Below are positions 1 through 8,358 of a DNA stretch of 64,000 nt, in pieces (within the stretch, counting starts at the first letter, position 1; every line of letters begins with the position of its first letter). The position numbers and the translations under genes were made by a program. The DNA lies in NCBI GenBank assembly GCA_947570615.1, contig CANOVJ010000006.1:48916-112915 (forward strand), read 5' to 3'. Below the pieces are notes generated by a model. It saw only the letters and a program-made list of their open reading frames with translations. It did not search any database and was not told where the DNA came from. The DNA comes from an uncultured Lachnospiraceae bacterium. GTDB lineage: Bacteria > Bacillota > Clostridia > Lachnospirales > Lachnospiraceae.

Positions 1-34
1 CATCCCGATGCTGAGCTAAGAGGAGGGCGATATT

Positions 35-1057
35 GTGGAAAAGAAAAACATTGACTGGGCCAATCTCGGATTTGGCTATATCCACACAGATTACAGATTC
101 GTGTCGAATTATAAAAACGGCGCCTGGGACGAGGGCGTTCTGACAGAGGATGCCAGCGTGGTCATTAACGAGTGCGCGGGGGTTTTGCAGTATGCGCAGA
201 CGATCTTCGAGGGAATGAAAGCGTACACCACCTCCGACGGACGTATCGTGACCTTCCGCCCTGACTTAAACGGCGAGAGGATGGAGCAGAGCGCACAGCG
301 TCTGGAGATGCCCGTTTTTCCGAAGGATAAATTCGTAGAAGCAGTGCTTAAGACGGTGAAAGCCAACGAGGCGTATGTGCCTCCCTATGGCAGCGGCGCG
401 ACCCTTTATGTGCGGCCTTATATGTTTGGAAGCAGCTCCGTCATCGGGGTAAAGCCCGCGGAGGAATATCAGTTCAGGGTGTTTACCACGCCGGTGGGCC
501 CTTACTTTAAGGGAGGCATTAAGCCCCTCACCATCCGCGTCAGCGATTTTGACCGGGCGGCCCCCAACGGAACGGGACACATTAAGGCAGGGCTTAACTA
601 TGCCATGAGTCTCCACGCCATTGTGGACGCCCATAACCAGGGATTTGATGAGAATATGTATCTGGACGCCGCCACCAGAACGAAGGTGGAGGAGACCGGC
701 GGCGCGAATTTCCTGTTCGTGACCAGGGACGGCAAGGTGGTAACGCCCAAATCCTCCAGTATTTTACCTTCCATTACAAGGCGTTCTCTGATGCAGGTAG
801 CCAGGGAATACCTGGGGCTGGAAACCCAGGAGAGAGACGTTTATCTGGAGGAGCTTGACAGCTTTGCAGAGTGCGGCCTGTGCGGCACGGCGGCGGTAAT
901 CTCCCCGGTGGGCAGGGTGGTTGACCACGGCAGGGAAATCTGCTTCGACAGCGGCATGACGGAAATGGGGCCCGTGACGAAGAAGCTCTACGAGACCCTC
1001 ACCGGGATCCAGATGGGAACCATCAAAGCGCCCGATGGTTGGGTTGTGGAGGTTTGA
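35..1057 (+). CDS. ilvE: Branched-chain amino acid aminotransferase
   Basis: PLP-dependent transaminase for the last step of leucine, isoleucine and valine synthesis (and first step of their breakdown), exchanging amino groups with 2-oxoglutarate in the cytoplasm. The 340-residue length and sequence fit the class II (BCAT-type) fold IV family. The PLP-binding lysine is about residue 184 in GHIKAGLNY, and the PLP-phosphate loop region includes TGGANF and the C-terminal GTAAVISP. The start is a GTG at 35, preceded by a strong AGGAGGG at 21-27; no better ATG is near. It is followed by about 170 bases with a hairpin repeat before the next promoter, so it ends its transcription unit. The function call is secure; the exact substrate preference is inferred. 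Confidence 0.95.
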   Translation: MEKKNIDWANLGFGYIHTDYRFVSNYKNGAWDEGVLTEDASVVINECAGVLQYAQTIFEGMKAYTTSDGRIVTFRPDLNGERMEQSAQRLEMPVFPKDKFVEAVLKTVKANEAYVPPYGSGATLYVRPYMFGSSSVIGVKPAEEYQFRVFTTPVGPYFKGGIKPLTIRVSDFDRAAPNGTGHIKAGLNYAMSLHAIVDAHNQGFDENMYLDAATRTKVEETGGANFLFVTRDGKVVTPKSSSILPSITRRSLMQVAREYLGLETQERDVYLEELDSFAECGLCGTAAVISPVGRVVDHGREICFDSGMTEMGPVTKKLYETLTGIQMGTIKAPDGWVVEV

Positions 1058-1169
1058 TATAAGAGCTTACAATACCGGCAGATGCAGAGAGAGTTCTCCG
1101 CATCTGCTTTTCTATGCGCAGGGGTCGCACAGAAGAATTTGTTGCTCACGCAACGTGCGCCCCGCGCGC

Positions 1170-1197
1170 GGGCAGGGGAGAAAGACGTCCCCTGCCC
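1170..1197. repeat. Hairpin repeat, family D copy 1
   Basis: Perfect 10-base inverted repeat: GGGCAGGGGA at 1170-1179 and TCCCCTGCCC at 1188-1197, followed by GATT. Related elements occur at 45612-45638 (opposite orientation) and 47393-47416. It lies between ilvE and the promoter at 1232. It could act as a transcription stop for ilvE, but no T run follows. Confidence 0.7.
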
Positions 1198-1231
1198 GAT
1201 TGATCGCAGAGAATCCGGGAAAAGGCCGCTC

Positions 1232-1260
1232 TTGAGTTTGCCCCGGGAAAATGGTATGAT
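1232..1260 (+). promoter_or_regulatory. Sigma-70 type promoter for peptide ORF and ABC exporter
   Basis: TTGAGT at 1232-1237 and TATGAT at 1255-1260, separated by exactly 17 bases. It lies about 47 bases before the small ORF at 1307 and 129 bases before the ABC gene at 1389. Seen directly; activity is inferred. Confidence 0.65.
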
Positions 1261-1306
1261 AGAAACCGCAGAACAGGCAAATATTGCAGTGCAGGAGGTA
1301 ACGAAC

Positions 1307-1363
1307 ATGAGAAAAACAGAAAATATCAGAGCAACCATTGGCGGGAGGGTGATCAGAAAATAG
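1307..1363 (+). CDS. 18-residue peptide ORF upstream of ABC exporter
   Basis: Short reading frame encoding MRKTENIRATIGGRVIRK, with a near-perfect ribosome site (GCAGGAGG at 1291-1298) eight bases before its ATG. A promoter at 1232-1260 stands upstream. The last codons and stop lie in a hairpin, GGGAGGG at 1343-1349 pairing with CCCTCCC at 1364-1370, and the ABC transporter begins at 1389 behind its own GGAGG. It could be a leader peptide controlling translation of the transporter, or a small basic exported or sensed peptide. No family is recognised. The strong Shine-Dalgarno is the main reason to believe it is translated. Confidence 0.5.
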   Translation: MRKTENIRATIGGRVIRK

Positions 1364-1388
1364 CCCTCCCTGAAAAGTTGGAGGATCT

Positions 1389-3164
1389 ATGAGATCGCAG
1401 TTGATTAAAAAGAAAACAAAATACAGAATTTCGAAATTTTTATCTTATTACAGGCCGCACCGGAAGATTTTTATCATGGATATGTGTTTTGCGGCGCTGA
1501 GCGCCGTCAGTGTCCTGCTCTTTCCCCTGGTTTCCGGGTATATAACCGGAGAAGTGCTCACAGGGTGGGATGGAGATACCAGGAGGAAGCTTCTGGCAGC
1601 GGCGGCGGCTTTGATGCTGCTCACCATATGCAAGGTTGTGAGTAATATCATTTATGCTTATTTCGGGCACGCTATGGGAGCCAGGATGGAGGAGACCATG
1701 CGGGGAGAGCTCTTTGCCCACTATGAGGCCCTTTCCTTTGACTTTCACGCGCAAAACGGCGTCGGAAAGCTCCTGACGGTTCTCTCCAATGATCTGACCA
1801 GCATGACGGAGCTGTTCCACCATGCGCCGGAGGATCTGCTGATGACGGCGATCAAATTTGTGGGGGCGTTCGCCATCATGCTCAGCATCGATCTGCCCCT
1901 GACGCTGATTGTTTTCCTTACCCTCCCTTTTCTTGGGGTGGCGGCATGCCGTACCGATCAGAGGATGGAGAGACAGCTTTTGGAGAACAGAGGGCATCTG
2001 TCGGAGCTGAACGGGTATGCGGAGGACACCCTTTCAGGGATCCGCACGGTGAAGGCCTTCGGCAGGGAGAGGGAGCACGCCAGATGCTTTGCAGAAAAAA
2101 ACAGGCGTTATACGGCGAGTAAGTGCGCATTTTATAAGGTGGAGGCGTATTTTTATGAGACGGTGGAATCCTATCCCCAGTTTCTGACCATGCTGGTAGT
2201 GGTTTTTGGCTCCCTGTTTGTTGGCAGGGGAGAGCTTGACACCGCGGTGCTTGTGACATTTCTTCTCTATGCGGGGAGCCTGGCGGAGCCCATCCGAACA
2301 GGGCTGAATTTTATGAGGCTTTTCGAGGAGGGAAAGGCGGGCTTTGTCAGGTTTATGGATATGATGGAGAGGACGCCGTCGGTGACAGAGAAGGAGGAAG
2401 CGCTCTCACCGGAGCGCCTGGAGGGAGAGATCTGCTTTGACAGAGTTTCCTTCCATTACGGAAATTCCGGGGAAAATGTCCTTGAAGATATTTCGCTGAG
2501 GATCAGAAAGGGGCAGACGGTCGCCCTGGCAGGCGCTTCCGGCATAGGAAAAACGACGGTTGTTTCACTTCTGGCCAGATTTTACGATGTGTGCGAGGGG
2601 GCCGTCACAATTGGAGGGATCGATATCCGGGAGCTGTCTTTGAAGGTTATGCGGGATCAGATCGGTATCGTACAGCAGGAGGTTTATATTTTTGACGGAA
2701 CCATCAGAGATAACATATGTTACGGTAAGGACGGCGCAACACAGGAGGAAATCCGCGGAGCGGCTGTGTACGCCAATATTCATGATTTTATCCTTTCTTT
2801 GAAGGATGGATACGATACCGTGGTGGGAACCAGAGGGATCATGCTCTCCGGAGGACAGCGGCAGAGAATCAGCATCGCGCGGCTTTTCCTGAAGAATCCC
2901 GGGATTCTGATCCTGGACGAAGCCACCAGCGCGCTGGATTATGAGAGCGAGGAAGTTGTCAGGCAGTCCCTGGAACGGTTAAAGCAGAACCGGACCACGA
3001 TTGTGATTGCCCACCGGCTCTCAACGGTCAGGAATGCGGATCGGATCTTTGTCCTTTCCGGCGGGCGGATCGCGGAGCAGGGAACCCATGAGGAGCTTGT
3101 GGCGCAGGGCGGAGAATATGCGGCGCTTTGCAGGATCGGGGAACTTCGGGAGCAGGGGGCATAA
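1389..3164 (+). CDS. ABC exporter, fused membrane and ATPase domains (ABCB-like half transporter)
   Basis: A 591-residue half transporter that should work as a dimer in the cytoplasmic membrane, using ATP to export a lipid, peptide or drug-like substrate. An N-terminal six-helix exporter domain spans about residues 25-310; the intracellular coupling segment with TVKAFGRE is typical. The ATPase domain follows: Walker A GASGIGKTT near residue 381, signature LSGGQRQR near 486, Walker B ILILDEATSALD near 508, and the switch histidine in AHRLST. The start ATG has TTGGAGG upstream. Only one half transporter is present, so it probably homodimerises. The 18-codon ORF just upstream may be its leader or substrate; the substrate cannot be told from sequence. 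Confidence 0.85.
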   Translation: MRSQLIKKKTKYRISKFLSYYRPHRKIFIMDMCFAALSAVSVLLFPLVSGYITGEVLTGWDGDTRRKLLAAAAALMLLTICKVVSNIIYAYFGHAMGARMEETMRGELFAHYEALSFDFHAQNGVGKLLTVLSNDLTSMTELFHHAPEDLLMTAIKFVGAFAIMLSIDLPLTLIVFLTLPFLGVAACRTDQRMERQLLENRGHLSELNGYAEDTLSGIRTVKAFGREREHARCFAEKNRRYTASKCAFYKVEAYFYETVESYPQFLTMLVVVFGSLFVGRGELDTAVLVTFLLYAGSLAEPIRTGLNFMRLFEEGKAGFVRFMDMMERTPSVTEKEEALSPERLEGEICFDRVSFHYGNSGENVLEDISLRIRKGQTVALAGASGIGKTTVVSLLARFYDVCEGAVTIGGIDIRELSLKVMRDQIGIVQQEVYIFDGTIRDNICYGKDGATQEEIRGAAVYANIHDFILSLKDGYDTVVGTRGIMLSGGQRQRISIARLFLKNPGILILDEATSALDYESEEVVRQSLERLKQNRTTIVIAHRLSTVRNADRIFVLSGGRIAEQGTHEELVAQGGEYAALCRIGELREQGA

Positions 3165-3200
3165 TACATAACATCTGTTTTTTTACGGGAGGTGTTTTTC

Positions 3201-3956
3201 ATGGAAACGAGAGAGATACTGGAGCAGGTAAAGGCGGGCGTTATTTCCGTGGAGGAGGCGGAGCGGTTTTTCAGAAAGCCTCCCGTGGAGGAGATGGGCT
3301 ATGCCAGGCTGGATACACACCGGGAAATCCGTACCGGATTCCCGGAGGTGGTATATTGCAGTGGAAAGCCGGATGAATATCTGGTGAATATATTCAGAAA
3401 GCTGGCTGAGGAAAACGGGGAGGTGCTGGGCACCAGGGCGGACAGGCGTCAGTACGAGCTGGTGCGCGCGGCCCTGCCGGAGGCAGTCTACGACCAGGTC
3501 TCCCGTATTCTGAAGATCGAAAAGCCGGATAAAGAGAGAAAAGGAAGGATCGCCGTCTGCACCGCCGGGACGGCGGATATTCCGGTGGCGGAGGAGGCGG
3601 CCCAGACCGCGGAATACTTCGGCTCCCGGGTGGAACGGATTTATGATGTGGGAGTCAGCGGCCTGCACCGGCTGTTAGCCCGGCTGGATACCATTCAGGA
3701 GGCAAACTGCGTGGTGGCCGTGGCCGGGATGGAGGGGGCCCTTGCCAGCGTCCTCGGCGGGCTGGTGAGCAGGCCGGTGATCGCGGTACCCACATCCGTG
3801 GGGTACGGCGCAAGCATGCACGGTCTTTCGGCGCTTTTGACCATGATCAATTCCTGCGCCAACGGGATCGCGGTGGTGAATATTGATAACGGATACGGGG
3901 CAGGGTATATCGCTACCCAGATCAACCGGCTGGGATATGGCCAGGGGCAGGCATAA
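3201..3956 (+). CDS. larB: Nickel-pincer cofactor biosynthesis protein LarB
   Basis: LarB carboxylates nicotinic acid adenine dinucleotide at C5 and hydrolyses the phosphoanhydride, giving pyridinium-3,5-biscarboxylic acid mononucleotide, the first step to the nickel-pincer cofactor of lactate racemase. The 251-residue protein has the expected LarB-specific N-terminal part and a PurE-like C-terminal domain (about 115-250) with GMEGALASVLGGL and PVIAVPTSVGYGA. The ATG at 3201 is chosen over an upstream GTG at 3192 because GGGAGG at 3188 then has proper spacing. It is followed by larC 56 bases downstream, so the two are probably co-transcribed. Confidence 0.93.
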   Translation: METREILEQVKAGVISVEEAERFFRKPPVEEMGYARLDTHREIRTGFPEVVYCSGKPDEYLVNIFRKLAEENGEVLGTRADRRQYELVRAALPEAVYDQVSRILKIEKPDKERKGRIAVCTAGTADIPVAEEAAQTAEYFGSRVERIYDVGVSGLHRLLARLDTIQEANCVVAVAGMEGALASVLGGLVSRPVIAVPTSVGYGASMHGLSALLTMINSCANGIAVVNIDNGYGAGYIATQINRLGYGQGQA

Positions 3957-4012
3957 GCGGAAGAGAGTCTGTCTGAGAGCAGCCTGAGTTTTGAAAGGAG
4001 CATATTATAACG

Positions 4013-5350
4013 ATGGGAAAAACTTTGTATCTGGAGTGCCGCTCGGGAATCAGCGGCGATATGACGGTGGCGGCCCTGCTGGATCTGGGAGCGGATCAGC
4101 AGGCGCTTGAAAAGGCGCTTGGAAGCCTGCCGGTGCAGGGGTTTCGGACGCAGATCAGCCGGGTGGTGAAGGCCGGGCTGGATGTGTGCGATTTTGACGT
4201 AAAGCTGGATCAGGAGCATGAGAACCATGATCATGATATGGAGTATCTGCATGGACACAGCCATGACCATCATCACGGGCAGGAGCATGACCATCATCAT
4301 GACGCAGAACATCCCCATGGACACTGTCACGAACAGGCTCATGAGCACGCCCATCCCCACGGGCACAGAGGTCTGCCGGAAATCCTGGAGATCATTGACA
4401 AAGCGGACATTACTGACCGGGCGAAGGCCACGGCTTCCAGGATTTTCCGGATCCTGGCACAGGCCGAGGCAAAGGCCCACGGCGTAGCGGAGGATCAGGT
4501 GCATTTCCATGAGGTGGGGGCGGTGGACTCCATTGTGGATATTATCGCTGTGGCAGTCTGTCTGGATAATCTGGACATTACGCAGACGGTGATCCCCTTT
4601 TTGTGTGAAGGGAGCGGCACGGTGCGGTGCCAGCACGGGATTCTGCCGGTGCCGGTTCCGGCGGTGGTGAATATCCTTAAGGCTCATGCCATTGCCGTGG
4701 AGACGACTCAGGTGGAAGGGGAGTTGATCACGCCCACCGGAGCGGCCATTGCGGCGGCCATCGGCACGAGCGACAGACTGCCCAGGCGCTTTGTGATCCA
4801 AAAAACGGGAATCGGAGCGGGAAAGCGCAGCTATGAACGGCCCAGCCTGCTGCGGGCCATGCTGATTCAGGAATGTAGCGCAGAGCAGGATGAGCAGGTC
4901 GGCAAGGACGTCATTTACAAGCTGGAGACCAACATCGACGACTGCACCGGGGAGGCGCTCGGGTATGTCATGGACAGGCTGATGGAGGCCGGCGCCAGGG
5001 ACGTTCATTTTGTTCCGGTGTTTATGAAGAAAAACCGGCCGGCCTATGAGCTGGCAGTGATCTGCGACGAGGATAAGATAAAGGAGCTGGAGCAGGCGAT
5101 TTTCCAGGAAACCACCACCATCGGTATCCGCCGGATTCGGATGGAGAGAAGCCTTCTGCCAAGGGAGGCGTCAACCGTGACCCTGAAGGAGGGTGAGCTT
5201 AAGATCAAAAGGTGCGTCCTTCCGGGAGGGCAGGTGCGGTACTATCCTGAATACGAGAGCGTGATCCGGCTTGCACAGGAGAGCGGCCTTTCCTTTCAGC
5301 AGGTGATGGATGAGTTCAGACGGGTAAGCCATGGAGGGGGAACGGCATAG
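4013..5350 (+). CDS. larC: Nickel insertion protein LarC, single continuous frame
   Basis: LarC is the CTP-dependent nickel insertase (cyclometallase) that finishes the nickel-pincer cofactor. The protein has 445 residues with both halves in one frame, unlike Lactiplantibacillus plantarum, where larC1 and larC2 are joined by programmed frameshifting. A histidine-rich stretch at about residues 68-120 (DHHHGQEHDHHHD and similar) is a likely nickel store or delivery site. Downstream comes the conserved metal and nucleotide-binding core with FHEVGAVDSIVDI, and a C-terminal LarC2-like domain beginning near KLETNIDDCTGE. GAAAGGAG precedes the ATG. It ends 22 bases before a decayed gene. Confidence 0.93.
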   Translation: MGKTLYLECRSGISGDMTVAALLDLGADQQALEKALGSLPVQGFRTQISRVVKAGLDVCDFDVKLDQEHENHDHDMEYLHGHSHDHHHGQEHDHHHDAEHPHGHCHEQAHEHAHPHGHRGLPEILEIIDKADITDRAKATASRIFRILAQAEAKAHGVAEDQVHFHEVGAVDSIVDIIAVAVCLDNLDITQTVIPFLCEGSGTVRCQHGILPVPVPAVVNILKAHAIAVETTQVEGELITPTGAAIAAAIGTSDRLPRRFVIQKTGIGAGKRSYERPSLLRAMLIQECSAEQDEQVGKDVIYKLETNIDDCTGEALGYVMDRLMEAGARDVHFVPVFMKKNRPAYELAVICDEDKIKELEQAIFQETTTIGIRRIRMERSLLPREASTVTLKEGELKIKRCVLPGGQVRYYPEYESVIRLAQESGLSFQQVMDEFRRVSHGGGTA

Positions 5351-5372
5351 ACGGAAATATGAGGTATGTTTT

Positions 5373-6027
5373 ATGGGGAGATATCTGAATCCGGATAATA
5401 AGGGCTTCTGGAAAGCCATCCGCTCGGAAATCTATGTGGATAACAAAGGACGACGTGCTGACCCTTCTGATCCATCTGGGCTATCTTGCCTGCGACTCCG
5501 GGAAAAAAGAGGCCTTTATTCCCAACCGGGAGATTATTGAGGAATTCGAAAATGCCATGAGTGTGGGCTGATGGCAGGAGATTGTGAGCATTTTGAAAGC
5601 GTCGGAGAAGCTCCTTGCAGACACGCTCCTGGGCGACGAAAAAAGTGTCGCCGAAGGGCTGGACATGGCCCACATGCAGGCGGCGTCCGTGTTGACGTAC
5701 AACGATGAGAACTCGCTGGCCTGTGCTGTTGGCCTTGCGTATTACAGCGCCAGGAAGGATTACAGGATCATACGGGAGCTGCCCACCGGACGTGGCTTTG
5801 CGGACATGGTTTTTCTGCCTCTGCCCTACAGCAGAAAGCCGGCGCTGGTGGTGGAGCTGAAATATGATAAGTCCGCCCATGCGGCCATTGAGCAGATCAG
5901 AGAAAGGCGATATACCCAGGCATTGGAGGGCTACAGCGGCGAGATTTTGCTGGTGGGCGTGAATTATGATAAGAATAAAAGAGAGAAACCCCACAGCTGT
6001 GTGATCGAGAGGGTGGAGAAAAGCTGA
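5373..6027 (+). pseudogene. Remnant of AAA-ATPase-like / PD-(D/E)XK nuclease family protein
   Basis: The N-terminal start of the family is recognisable (MGRYLNPDNKGFWKAI, then SEIYVD), but within about 25 codons the sequence jumps to the C-terminal part in another frame (KDDVLTLLIHLGYLA), skipping several hundred codons. That frame is then cut by an in-frame TGA at 5569-5571 between SVG and WQEI. The rest is intact to 6027, with nuclease motif residues in RGFADMVF and LVVELKYDK. Intact relatives are roughly 500-600 residues. This is therefore an internal deletion plus a nonsense codon; the 3 prime open frame from the GTG at 5584 is probably not a functional product. It sits between larC and larE. 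Confidence 0.85.
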
Positions 6028-6068
6028 AAAACAGCCGGAGCGGATGATTCTTTTTTGCCTGACCGGCG

Positions 6069-6326
6069 TCATCGTTTTAAATAGTCGGAAAACTCCTTCA
6101 GCTCTTTTTTCTTATCCTCTGAAAGGCAGTTGTACTTCGTATCCGAAATGGCTCCCTCCAGAGTATACAGATGTACCAGGCAAACCTGGGGGAAGGCCGT
6201 TTTCAGCTTCAGGAAGGCTTCTTTGGAGCCGGTCTCGACGAGCTTTTCGCGGGAGTCGATTCCGACTGCGCACAGCTTTCGGGCCATTTCCTTACCGATA
6301 TTTTTCATGGATGTTAATTCTGACAT
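6069..6326 (-). CDS. TfoX C-terminal domain protein
   Basis: An 85-residue protein with the helix-hairpin-helix-like TfoX C-terminal fold: LTSMKNIGKEMARKL, GIDSREKLVETG, then KLKTAFPQVCLVHLYTLEGAI. Stand-alone TfoX-C proteins are common in Firmicutes and their role is unknown; in gamma-proteobacteria full TfoX is a competence regulator. The ATG at 6326 has GGAG upstream on its strand. It is transcribed against larE, with a 209-base AT-rich divergent gap (6327-6535) that should hold both promoters. It splits the lar genes into larBC and larE. Confidence 0.8.
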   Translation of the reverse strand: MSELTSMKNIGKEMARKLCAVGIDSREKLVETGSKEAFLKLKTAFPQVCLVHLYTLEGAISDTKYNCLSEDKKKELKEFSDYLKR

Positions 6327-6535
6327 CAGGGGCTCCTTTCGGGGGAGGGACGGATTTGCCGTTCGGTGACTGGATCATTGCTTATCATCTTTAATTGTAT
6401 GATACCATTTTTGGACTTTTATTTCGATAATAAATCTGAAAACATAAAAATTTTTATGCGGGAGCGCCTCCGGACGATATACGAAAAGGCCGGAAAATTT
6501 GAATGCCGTCTGACGACGGCGGAAGGGCGGTTCAT

Positions 6536-7360
6536 ATGAATCATTATCCCGAAAAAAAGAAATCCCTTTTACAGAAAATGAAGGCGTACGCCGCCCGGGA
6601 CGTGATGGTGGCCTTCTCCGGCGGGGTGGACAGCGCTCTGCTTCTGAAGCTGGCCTGCGACGCCGCCGCGGAGAGCGGGAAAAAAGTGTATGCGGTAACC
6701 GTGCAGACCCGGCTGCACCCGCCTGCGGAGATGGAGGAGGCAGGCAGAATCTGCGCGCAGATCGGCGCAGACCACATCCTGCTTACCGTGGATGAGCTGA
6801 GAGAGGCAGGGATCATGGACAATCCGGTGGACCGCTGTTATCTTTGCAAAAGACATCTGTTTCAGAGGATGCTGGCGCAGGCGGCGGAGCTTGGCGTCTC
6901 CACCCTGCTGGAGGGAACCAACGAGGACGATCTTCACGTGTACCGCCCGGGGATTCGGGCTCTTAAGGAGCTTGGGATCGACAGCCCGCTTGCGGACGCC
7001 GGTCTGACCAAGCAGGAGGTAAGGCTTCTGGCCGGGGAATACGGCCTGTCGGTGGCGTCCAGGCCAGCTACGCCCTGTCTTGCCACCAGATTTCCCTATG
7101 GGACGGCCCTTACCCCGGAGAAGATAAGGCAGGTGGAAAAGGGGGAGGCGTTTCTAAAAGGGCTGGGGCTGCGGAACGTGCGGCTGCGCGTTCACGGGCA
7201 GATCGCCAGAATAGAGGTGGACAGGCAGGACCTTTTGAGGATGGCGGAGCTTGGAGAGGAAATCGCCGCTCAGTTAAAAGGCCTTGGATACCGCTATGTC
7301 ACACTGGATCTGGAGGGATTCCGGTCGGGCAGCATGGACGCAGATTACCGGAACAGTTGA
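6536..7360 (+). CDS. larE: ATP-dependent sulfur transferase LarE
   Basis: LarE adenylates the carboxylates made by LarB and replaces them with thiocarboxylates, giving the nickel-binding dithiolate precursor. The 274-residue protein has the PP-loop FSGGVDSALLL near residues 26-36 and the family segment EGTNEDDLHVYRPG. Cysteines in DRCYLCK and in TPCLATRFPYG resemble the three-cysteine, iron-sulfur type of LarE, which recycles sulfur, rather than the single sacrificial cysteine type; that assignment is inference. ATG 6536 is preferred over the ATG at 6503 because GGAAGGG lies just upstream. It is separated from larBC by a pseudogene and a convergent gene. Confidence 0.92.
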   Translation: MNHYPEKKKSLLQKMKAYAARDVMVAFSGGVDSALLLKLACDAAAESGKKVYAVTVQTRLHPPAEMEEAGRICAQIGADHILLTVDELREAGIMDNPVDRCYLCKRHLFQRMLAQAAELGVSTLLEGTNEDDLHVYRPGIRALKELGIDSPLADAGLTKQEVRLLAGEYGLSVASRPATPCLATRFPYGTALTPEKIRQVEKGEAFLKGLGLRNVRLRVHGQIARIEVDRQDLLRMAELGEEIAAQLKGLGYRYVTLDLEGFRSGSMDADYRNS

Positions 7361-7392
7361 CCGGAAAACACGGTGGAAAGGAGAGGAACAGG

Positions 7393-8334
7393 ATGGGAGA
7401 TATACAGACAGGAAAAGTCCTTGTGATCGGAAGCATGAACGTAGATATGACAATCAGGGTGAAGGAACTGCCGAAGGCCGGGGAGACGATCCTTGCGGGG
7501 AATCTTTCCTTTGGCCTTGGAGGAAAGGGGGCCAATCAGGCGATGGCGGCCGCACGGCTGGGCGGAAGAGTCGGGATGCTGGGCTGCGTGGGGGATGATG
7601 ATTTCGGGAGAAAGCAGATTCAGGCGCTTGGGAATGCGGGGGTGGATGTCTCCGATATCAGGACCGACACTGCCGCCTCCACGGGGAGCGCGTTTATCTG
7701 TGTGGCGGAAAACGGAGGAAACTGCATTGTGGTCAGCCAGGGAGCGAATCTTTCCTGCGACGAAGCGTACATAAGAAGCAAAAGGGAGATCATCCGGGCC
7801 GCTGATCTTGTCCTGGCTCAGATGGAAATCCCGGAAAAGGCTCTCTACCAGGCGATCCGGGAGGCCAGAGCTGCCCAAAGGAGGGTAATCTTAAATCCGG
7901 CTCCCGCGCCGGAGGATATTCCGGACGAGGTTTACCGGGGAGTGGATTATCTGACGCCCAACGAGACGGAGCTGATGAAGCTCTGCGGCATGGAGGGAGA
8001 GCTTTCAGGCACCGCGGCGGATAAGCAGGCCATACAGGAGGGAGCGCGAAGACTGCTGGAGCGGGGAGTGCGCACAGTGATCGTCACTCTGGGAGAAAAG
8101 GGCTGCGGCGTTTTTAAGAAGGGACATACCGACTGGTTTGCCGCGAAACAGGTACAGGCCCTGGATACCACGGCCGCCGGGGACTGCTTTAACGGGGCTC
8201 TGGCGGTGGCATTGTCCGAGGGAAGGACGGAGAGGGAGGCGGTGGAATTCGCGATCTCCGCTTCCGCCATCGCCGTTACACGCAGGGGAGCGCAGGAGTC
8301 GCTTCCGCTGCGCGGGGAGGTAGAGCCGGTTTAG
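7393..8334 (+). CDS. rbsK: Ribokinase
   Basis: PfkB-family sugar kinase phosphorylating D-ribose to ribose 5-phosphate. The 313 residues include the N-terminal GSMNVDM, the sugar-binding GGKGANQAMAAARLGG, and the C-terminal ATP-site and catalytic-base motif TTAAGDCFNGALA. GGAAAGGAGAGG precedes the ATG. It begins 32 bases after larE and is followed after 24 bases by a nucleoside hydrolase. The pair makes sense: the hydrolase frees ribose from nucleosides and ribokinase traps it. Ribose is the most likely substrate but close sugars cannot be excluded. Confidence 0.9.
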   Translation: MGDIQTGKVLVIGSMNVDMTIRVKELPKAGETILAGNLSFGLGGKGANQAMAAARLGGRVGMLGCVGDDDFGRKQIQALGNAGVDVSDIRTDTAASTGSAFICVAENGGNCIVVSQGANLSCDEAYIRSKREIIRAADLVLAQMEIPEKALYQAIREARAAQRRVILNPAPAPEDIPDEVYRGVDYLTPNETELMKLCGMEGELSGTAADKQAIQEGARRLLERGVRTVIVTLGEKGCGVFKKGHTDWFAAKQVQALDTTAAGDCFNGALAVALSEGRTEREAVEFAISASAIAVTRRGAQESLPLRGEVEPV

Positions 8335-8358
8335 TATAATAAGGAAGGAGGTTTGTGG

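Noticed and set aside
3695-5008. 437-codon minus-strand open frame opposite larB/larC
   Set aside because: Shadow of the GC-rich third positions of larC; low-complexity histidine/methionine stretches are the antisense of the His-rich region.
4013-5350. Programmed frameshift in larC as in lactobacilli
   Set aside because: The frame is continuous through both LarC1-like and LarC2-like parts; no slippage site or stop was found.
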